From assembly GCF_030272615.1 (NCBI RefSeq), contig NC_081414.1:910225009-910289008 (forward strand): DNA of 64,000 nucleotides, given 5' to 3'. The position numbers were made by a program, and so were the translations under genes. Of the stretch, positions 58,014 through 64,000 are shown one piece after another. Numbering within the stretch: the stretch's first letter is position 1; the number at the start of each line of letters is the position of its first letter. Source of the DNA: Cryptomeria japonica. Its lineage: Eukaryota > Streptophyta > Pinopsida > Cupressales > Cupressaceae. The notes beneath the pieces were generated by a model, which saw only the letters and a list, made by a program, of their open reading frames with translations, was not told the DNA's origin and searched no databases.

Positions 58014-59183
58014 TCATCGTCAAAGCTCTTCATAATAGTCTTTCACACATCTCCAATCCCGAATATGCTTGTAGGTCTTTCACACCTTTGGAAAATCAAT
58101 TCACACCCATTCCATAGCCTCATTAATACATCAACACTCCTTTATGTGCAATATTAATCATAATAACTTAACTAGGTCCACCACAGATAAAATATACATT
58201 ATTATATAAATTCGGCCACTTAGACCTGAAATATCAAATTTGGTCCTCTAGGAAATAGAGAGGACCCAAAAACATTACAATACAACATTTCCAAATTATT
58301 CCAATAAACCGCACACATTAGCACATCTCCAATGTTGTCATCAAATGAAATATGTAGAACAATGAACTACGCCAACCACTCATCCTAAAAACATTCTCTA
58401 AAGCATAAAACTCAATGCAAATCTATACACGTCATGTTGAGACCCATATCAACATCCAAACTCAACCATCAAGGGATATCTAGACCAAAACAATATGATC
58501 TAACTAGAAAGAAACATCATAGTCAACCAAAGACCAAAATATCTGACATTTAAAACATCATAACTACACTTGACGATGAAGTTTGCCACCTGAAAATTGA
58601 ATTAGAAAACTGCATATATCACATGAACAAATCCACCAAACCACAACACTTAAATCCACATATCTAGAAACCACTAGGCATAATCCAGACCTATTTTGAT
58701 AGACAACCTTACTATCATTTTCAATAACAATTAACTCTATCAACTGAGTAATAGAGGACCTGAAAAATAGATAGTAGAATGTACACAAAGGATAGACATC
58801 ATATGTAGAACCATAATATATAATCTTCACATGTTGGAGGAATACAAGACATTCTTCCACTAAGATATTAAATATTATTTCCTACATATAGAGACTTCTA
58901 CTAAACCACCCTTCTGAAAATACATCAACATCTACAACAAATAATTCAATAGTACCAAAACACATAAATAGTCTTTCCTACATATTGGAACTAGCAAGTT
59001 ATATCATCCTTACTTCATCACCATACTAGAACCCATAAGTACTCTTTTTTTTGCATATTATAACTTCCACTATATCATCCTTACTTAAACATCTATGACA
59101 ACTTAAGATAGGTTGACAATAATGATAACACAAGACAGGTTGACATCAATGTCAACACAACACCATAACTCAAGTTTCCAACA

Positions 59184-59320
59184 TTCTCCCCCTTTGTCAT
59201 TGAAGGCAACACATGTGTACTACCAATAGTAAAGCCAATTGAACTCGGCCTATATATCTCTCCCCCTTTGACATCAATGACAAAGGGCACTATATTGAAT
59301 GTTCTCCCCCTTTGACATCA
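59184..59320 (-). other. Element F polypurine tracts
   Basis: On the minus strand GACAAAGGGGGAGAA (ending at 59184), GTCAAAGGGGGAGAG (about 59262-59276) and GTCAAAGGGGGAGAA (about 59303-59317); two weaker GGGGGAG tracts lie at 59405 and 59691. Five such tracts in 500 bp is the Sirevirus pattern. Confidence 0.7.
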
Positions 59321-59710
59321 AGGAAAAAAAATCATAATCTTGAATAGCTCCATTCAATAACACATTAGACAATAAACTAAAAAATGTCACAAGAGACTAC
59401 AATACTCCCCCTGACAAGGATGCACAAGAAATTATACCTTTCTATCATCAGAACTTTTATCGTCCTGGGAACATTATCTTTTGTGATTTCTTCCTTCATC
59501 ATATCTACCTTAACTTCTAAAATGGCTCTAGCCCAACAGCATCTAGAAGCCCAAATAAATTCTCCATCTATATATGTGAATAATTCTTTGGAACCTCATG
59601 AATGAGGAGGTAAACACAAGAATCTCTACCATGTTAAAAACATCTTCAACAACAAACCACAAGAGGGGTCATAAGATTTTTATATCGCTCTCCCCCTTAA
59701 ACAATGCATA
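59321..59710 (-). other. Element F internal stretch without a gene
   Basis: Two further GGGGGAG tracts on the minus strand. A 73-codon plus-strand frame here is antisense to the element and has no support. Confidence 0.45.
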
Positions 59711-60260
59711 CTATCTAGTTACTAGAAGAAGATCAACACCACCAGAGGGTTTGGACCCATTCTGACATTTTCTCTCCACCTTTTCTTTTGATTCCTTCAC
59801 CCACATCTTTTTCATCTTCTCCTTTTCTATATTGATATCAATCTTCTTTACCAGACCATTCTTCTCATTTCTTTCTCTATAGAATTTGGTAATGTGTCCA
59901 GGTTTGTTACATTTGTAACATATCAAACTTTGCTAATAGACCCTTATGTTTGTTCTGAAATTTCTCTCTCTTTTCATGCTTCCACTTCTTCTAATAACTC
60001 TTCTACACTTGATAGCTTTATAACTTTGATTCTTACAAGTATACAACATCCATTGAAAGTCTAAACATTTCTACTATTTGAATTCCACATCATTCCACTT
60101 ATACACTTATTAGCTTTATGACCAACTTTGTTACAAATGTAACACTAACCATTAAACAATTGAGATCTGATTTGATTTTTGCATTCACTAGCTCTATGTC
60201 CAGTAATATTACATGAAAAATAGTCATCATTGTGTAAAGGGGAAAATTTGATTTGGCAAT
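59711..60260 (-). pseudogene. gag: Element F Gag remnant with CCHC knuckles
   Basis: Minus-strand remnants of three knuckles: FSCNITGHRASEC with the first Cys lost (about 60210-60175), CYICNKVGHKANKC after an in-frame TAG (about 60145-60100), and CYKCNKPGHITKF with the last Cys lost (about 59920-59885). A Lys/Glu-rich tail follows to 59711. Frames differ between pieces. It lies about 500 bp before the 3' LTR, so nothing of pol remains between. Confidence 0.6.
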
Positions 60261-61429
60261 TTGCAACCTAGAAGGAGAAATCACCAAATCGATTTTCGCT
60301 TTGGGGAAGAATGCCTTTACATTCAAAAGAGGGGAGGAATCCACTAGATTCAGTCACAAATTAGATAAGGACTGAATACTAAGTGGATTGATTGAATATG
60401 ATGTGATTTTCCCTCTTTTGTAAGTTGAAATGCTAATTTAGGGTAAAGTGCCTAATTTGAAGACAAATCTGAGAAAATAATGAGCTACATATTCGAGATT
60501 TCATCGTGCACCTAGATCTGAGTAATATGAGCTAATTTAGATTTTCCCTATGAAAATGCCCTGAAAAAATAGGAACAGTGGCGTTGCCTCTTGGTCCTCT
60601 AAATTTTTCACGCGTCGAAAAGGGTTTTTTCGTCTCTACAAATAAAGCTTAATTTCATAAGAATAGTTGTGCACCTGTTTCCTGCACATAGAAAGAAGGA
60701 GGAAAAGGTTGGGAATAGGCGCTTGCCTTTTGTCAAACCCTGATTTAGAATCAACCTTGAATGAAATATTGCAAATGCTTGAAATAAAATGATGGAAAGG
60801 TATACCTTTAGATTTGCAATGAATGATGATGATGCTTTACTTCTTGAATGTAATTACATATGTTGTATGGAATGGCATGAACATGATAAAACCCTAATCA
60901 CACACACATTCTTGCAAATGAATGATGTAATGTTTCTCCATAATGGATGGATGAATAATATGCAGTCTTGAAGACCTGTAGAGATGCTTGATGATGAATG
61001 CTTCAATTCTTCAATGCTTGAATGTAGTCTCCTTGTCTTATCACCTTGTCTAGTTCTCCTGTTATATCCAAATGAGAGGGGAAGACCTCCTTATAGACTT
61101 GCATGTCTTCAAACTTATTGATTTTCTGACATAGGCTAACATGAAGAGGCAATTCTTGCTCAAATTTGAGATAGGGCCTAGGGTTATAATTGGGCCCCAA
61201 TTAGGGAGGACCATGGCATAGCGCCCTTGTCCCAGTGAGGACCAAGGTACCACACCCTGGTCTTACCCAAAATTAGGCTAGGGTAAGGGATCCCAGAAAG
61301 GCACATTGTGAAAATATGAATTTTGTTGCATGGTGGAGGCATAAATAGGTCCTAATCAAGCATGAGGATGAGGACACTAAGGCGAGGGCCCCAAATGCAG
61401 TCAAAATTACAAATGGTATTGTTATGCCC
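60261..61429. other. Unassigned stretch with a TATA-like word
   Basis: No gene supported. CATAAATAGGTCC at 61340 on the plus strand could be an LTR promoter; no TG...CA pair could be matched. Confidence 0.3.
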
Positions 61430-61750
61430 TACATACCATCCCAGAGTCCCAACGTCTCTTTCTTTTTGTTTTTTCTTTATCGACCTCACAACCCCAAAGT
61501 CCCGAGGTTGGTCTTTTTTGCTTGTTAGTGCACCTAACCCGAAACCCCAAAGTCCCGAGGTGGTGCCTTGTCTTGTTTGTTTTCTTTTATCTACCTCAGA
61601 ACCCTAGAGTCTCAAAGTCCTGAGGTGTATTTTTTTTGTCTACCTCAGAATCTGGGAGTCCCGAGGTATGTTTTGTTCATCAACCCTAGACTCCCAAGGT
61701 TGATTGTTTGCTTGCTTGTTCTCCAGAACCCTGGAGTTCCAATGATGGGG
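61430..61750 (+). repeat. Degenerate repeats of AGTCCCGAGGT
   Basis: Six units of about 45-60 bp, each an AACCC-like word, then AGTCCCGAGGT or a close variant, then a T-rich spacer (starts about 61433, 61490, 61547, 61600, 61646 and 61684). Short ORFs here simply follow the repeat. Confidence 0.7.
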
Positions 61751-61831
61751 AGGGGTTCTCATAAAGAGTCTCACCTTGCTCGATAGGAATTCATGTGATA
61801 TGTTAGTGGGCTCCTTTCACTCTACACTGGT

Positions 61832-63782
61832 TGTAGTCACATAAATCTGTCCACTTAATTAAATGAATACTTAGTATTTATTTGATTATTTAACCATCAA
61901 TTAATAATTAATTAAATTAATATTTAATTAATTCATCTTAACCCTCTTCTCCTATTAATTAAATAAATTATTCAATTTATTTGATTTAATTCACTTAACC
62001 AAATTCAGACCATTAATTAAATAAATAAATCATATTTATTTAATTAAATTTTCTCTCACATTTAAATAAATTAATATTTATTTAAATCCCCCAAAATCCC
62101 ACCTCTCACATTTAAATAAATAAATCATTTATTTAAATCACCTTTATCCTCCACCCACTTGCATTTTCCTACAAATGCAAGTTGCACAATTATAAATAAA
62201 TAAATCATTTATTTAAATCACCTTTATCCTCCACCCACTTGCATTTTCCTACAAATGCAAGTTGTACAATTATTTTAAATAAATCATTTATTTAAATCAC
62301 CTTTATCCTCCACCCACTTGTATTTTCCTACAAAAGCAAGTTGCACAACTATTTTAAATAAATTATTTATTTAAAATCCTATTTATCCTCACCCACTTGA
62401 AACCTTTAATGGTTTCCCTTAAAGTAGTCAAACTTGATGGCTTTAAAGTCTTCAAACTTGATGGCTTCCTTCTATAGTCTTCTTAAGACTTTAATGGTTT
62501 TCCTTAAAGTCTTCAAGCCTTTAATGGTTTCCCTCAAAGTCTTCAAGCATTTTAATGCTTTATCTTCATTTTTCTCATTTAAATAAATTAATATTTATTT
62601 GAATATTTATCCAAATGCAAATTACACCATTTAATTGAAATAAATGATTTTATTTTAATTGAAAATACCAAAATTTCTCCCACTTGCATTTTCCTACAAA
62701 ATCCACTTGTATGCCTAAACCCCTTCTAGATTCTTCTAAACCCTTCCTAATTAGCCTAATCCATCCCCTAAATATTGTCACATTCCTAAGCAAATTGGAG
62801 TCACTTCTCAAAGACTCCAAAGTCTTTGAAAAGCAATTAATGCTTTGTGTGTTCAACAAATTAACCCTCAAAGTCTTGGATAACCTTTGAAAGCTTCCAA
62901 CCTTCAACCACTAAATGGCTCAAAGTCTTGGATAACCTTTGAAAGCTTTCAAACTTCAACCACTTAATCCCCAAAGTCTCCAATAACCATTAATGGTTAA
63001 TTCAACTCTCCCACATGGTTAAAATATTTGTTTTGACTCAACCTCTACCCAACCCAAGGGTCTCATCAAGCCATTAATGCTTTGACCATGATTATCTCTT
63101 AAACATTTGCACAAAGGTTTATCCTTGGATTAACTCTTAATCCAGTGGGTAATCTTAATTTAGACTTGACCCTTGCCTTCTAGATAACCATGAGGTCTTC
63201 TCAGGCCTTTAATGCCTCCAACCTCTTCTCTCAACCCAATCCTATGTTGAAACTTGTCACCATTTTATTGGTGCCAATTGTGCACATGGATCCCCAACTT
63301 TCAATCCTAACCCTTGTTAAGATTGCTCAATCTTAACCCTTCATTTCCCTATTTCTTCTATAAATAGAACCCTTCTCCTCAAGCAAAAGGAGAAGCATTT
63401 TTAGAGTATTGTTGTTATACTGGCATTAGCATAGAGCTTTTTCATAGCATCACTATCTACTCTAGCATAGTATTTAGCTTTTCATTTCATATTTGAAGCT
63501 TAGTATTAAATCTCAATCCTCCATAAGCATCCATAGTGCAAAAAGCTGCTGAGAGCTACACTCATTTGGGACTTGGAGAGGAGAGGAACAAGGGAGGAGC
63601 AACTATGAGCATCTTGATTAGCTATTTCATTTTATGTTTATATGCTTTCTATTTCATGCTTAATATCTCTCTTGATATGCCTGTTTAGGATAATCTTTTG
63701 TTGCTAACACTAACGTTTGTTTCTTGTGCTCTTGTGTGTGTTGCCATCAAATAGATTTTCTAATCCTTTTTGCAGAGCATCA
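61832..63782 (+). mobile_element. 5' LTR of the right-edge gypsy element
   Basis: 1,951 bp, TGTAGTCACATAAATC to GAGCATCA. Homologous to the minus-strand LTR at 3763-5211 but about 500 bp longer, mainly because an ~80-bp unit (CACTTGCATTTTCCTAC core) is repeated about three times at 62115-62400 and the TTAATGGTT/CAAAGTCTT units are more numerous (62400-62560, 62870-63000). TATAAATAGA at 63359-63368 is the probable promoter. The element continues beyond the window. Confidence 0.88.
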
Positions 63783-63784
63783 TT

Positions 63785-63804
63785 TGGTGAACCCGACGTG
63801 AATC
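63785..63804 (+). promoter_or_regulatory. Primer-binding site of the right-edge gypsy element (tRNA-Trp)
   Basis: TGGTGAACCCGACGTGAATC, two bases after the LTR; matches the tRNA-Trp 3' end over 20 nt and then diverges, unlike the 41-nt match at 3720-3760. Confidence 0.82.
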
Positions 63805-64000
63805 CAAACACCAAAAAGATCATTTTTTTTTTTTAACCAATAACATGTTTGAATGTTGAAAATGTCACACAGGTTGCGATTTTGACACTGTTTTGGTGCG
63901 TTTGGCATTATTTTGGCGCTATTCCCCCTGTTTCAGTGCTTTTCCCTTCTCTGTCTTTCCCTTTCTTTTAATACGTTTGTGTTAAATAGTGCCTCTGTTC
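63805..64000 (+). other. Start of the leader of the right-edge gypsy element
   Basis: CACACAGGTTGCG (63867) aligns with the left element's leader. TTTTGGCGCTATTC (63911) is a decayed form of its AGCGCT array. Confidence 0.6.

Larger units (their letters stand above)
48452..59183 (-). mobile_element. Element F 3' LTR, split by element E
   Basis: Minus-strand LTR starting TGTTGGAAAC at 59183 and ending GTGTTAAACA at 48452, interrupted by element E; the two pieces (58014-59183 and 48452-48976) give about 1.7 kb. The end carries GATTCACCCCCCCC followed by TTTCCTCTTAG. A polypurine tract immediately upstream (59184-59195 on the minus strand, AAAGGGGGAGAA) shows this is the 3' LTR. F is older than E because E sits inside it. 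Confidence 0.75.

Noticed and set aside
59384-59605. 73-codon plus-strand ORF with a hydrophobic stretch
   Set aside because: Antisense to element F between its Gag remnant and polypurine tracts; no homologous frame elsewhere in the window.

Overview
The window reads as repeat-derived nuclear DNA from a seed plant with a large genome. I favour a gymnosperm, on weak evidence: very large LTRs, deeply nested old elements and no host gene in 64 kb. The plant assignment rests on a primer-binding site matching plant tRNA-Trp, plant chromovirus and Sirevirus-like element anatomy, and a plant-style ZNF862-like hAT transposase. I see no bacterial features, CRISPR array, rRNA gene or complete tRNA gene. 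Almost every coding region is transposon-derived and most are broken.

Layout. 1-5211: 5' half of a minus-strand Ty3/gypsy element (intact gag running off the left edge, long leader, tRNA-Trp primer site, 5' LTR), inserted into a plus-strand chromovirus whose RNase H-integrase-chromodomain tail lies at 5213-6939. 9439-16811: element B, a Sirevirus-like (Ty1/copia) element with no pol; it has a zinc-knuckle gag and a giant second ORF (ORF2). 16812-19933: ORF2 tail and 3' LTR of a third such element (C) and part of a fourth LTR (D). 19934-29265: gypsy fragments, an antisense ORF2-like fragment, an LTR and one unrecognised protein fragment. 29266-44875: a block bounded by 1.7-kb direct repeats, holding a hAT transposase pseudogene with a cluster of CGCCA motifs, a convergent minus-strand giant G-patch/coiled-coil protein, a tandem array and another pseudogene. 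48452-59183: a minus-strand Sirevirus-like LTR (F) split by element E (48977-58013), a 9-kb pol-less element with gag and ORF2; another LTR sits inside E's gag. 61832-64000: 5' LTR and primer site of a second copy of the left-edge gypsy family, pointing out of the window.

Main biological point. Elements B and E share the same plan: tRNA-iMet primer site, coiled-coil gag with several CCHC knuckles, a giant ORF2 (about 1,130 and 1,420 codons), several polypurine tracts and an LTR with a C-rich end. Neither has protease, integrase or reverse transcriptase. The N-terminal halves of the two ORF2 products are clearly homologous. The G-patch protein beside the hAT gene and the minus-strand fragments at 20.4-21.9 and 46.1-46.6 kb look like more distant members of the same class. 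If these elements are mobilised by a Sirevirus supplying pol in trans, ORF2 is their distinguishing payload and its function is unknown.

Decay. In-frame stops in otherwise open frames are mostly TAG, TAA or TGA where CAG, CAA, CGA or TGG would fit, as expected from cytosine deamination in methylated transposons.
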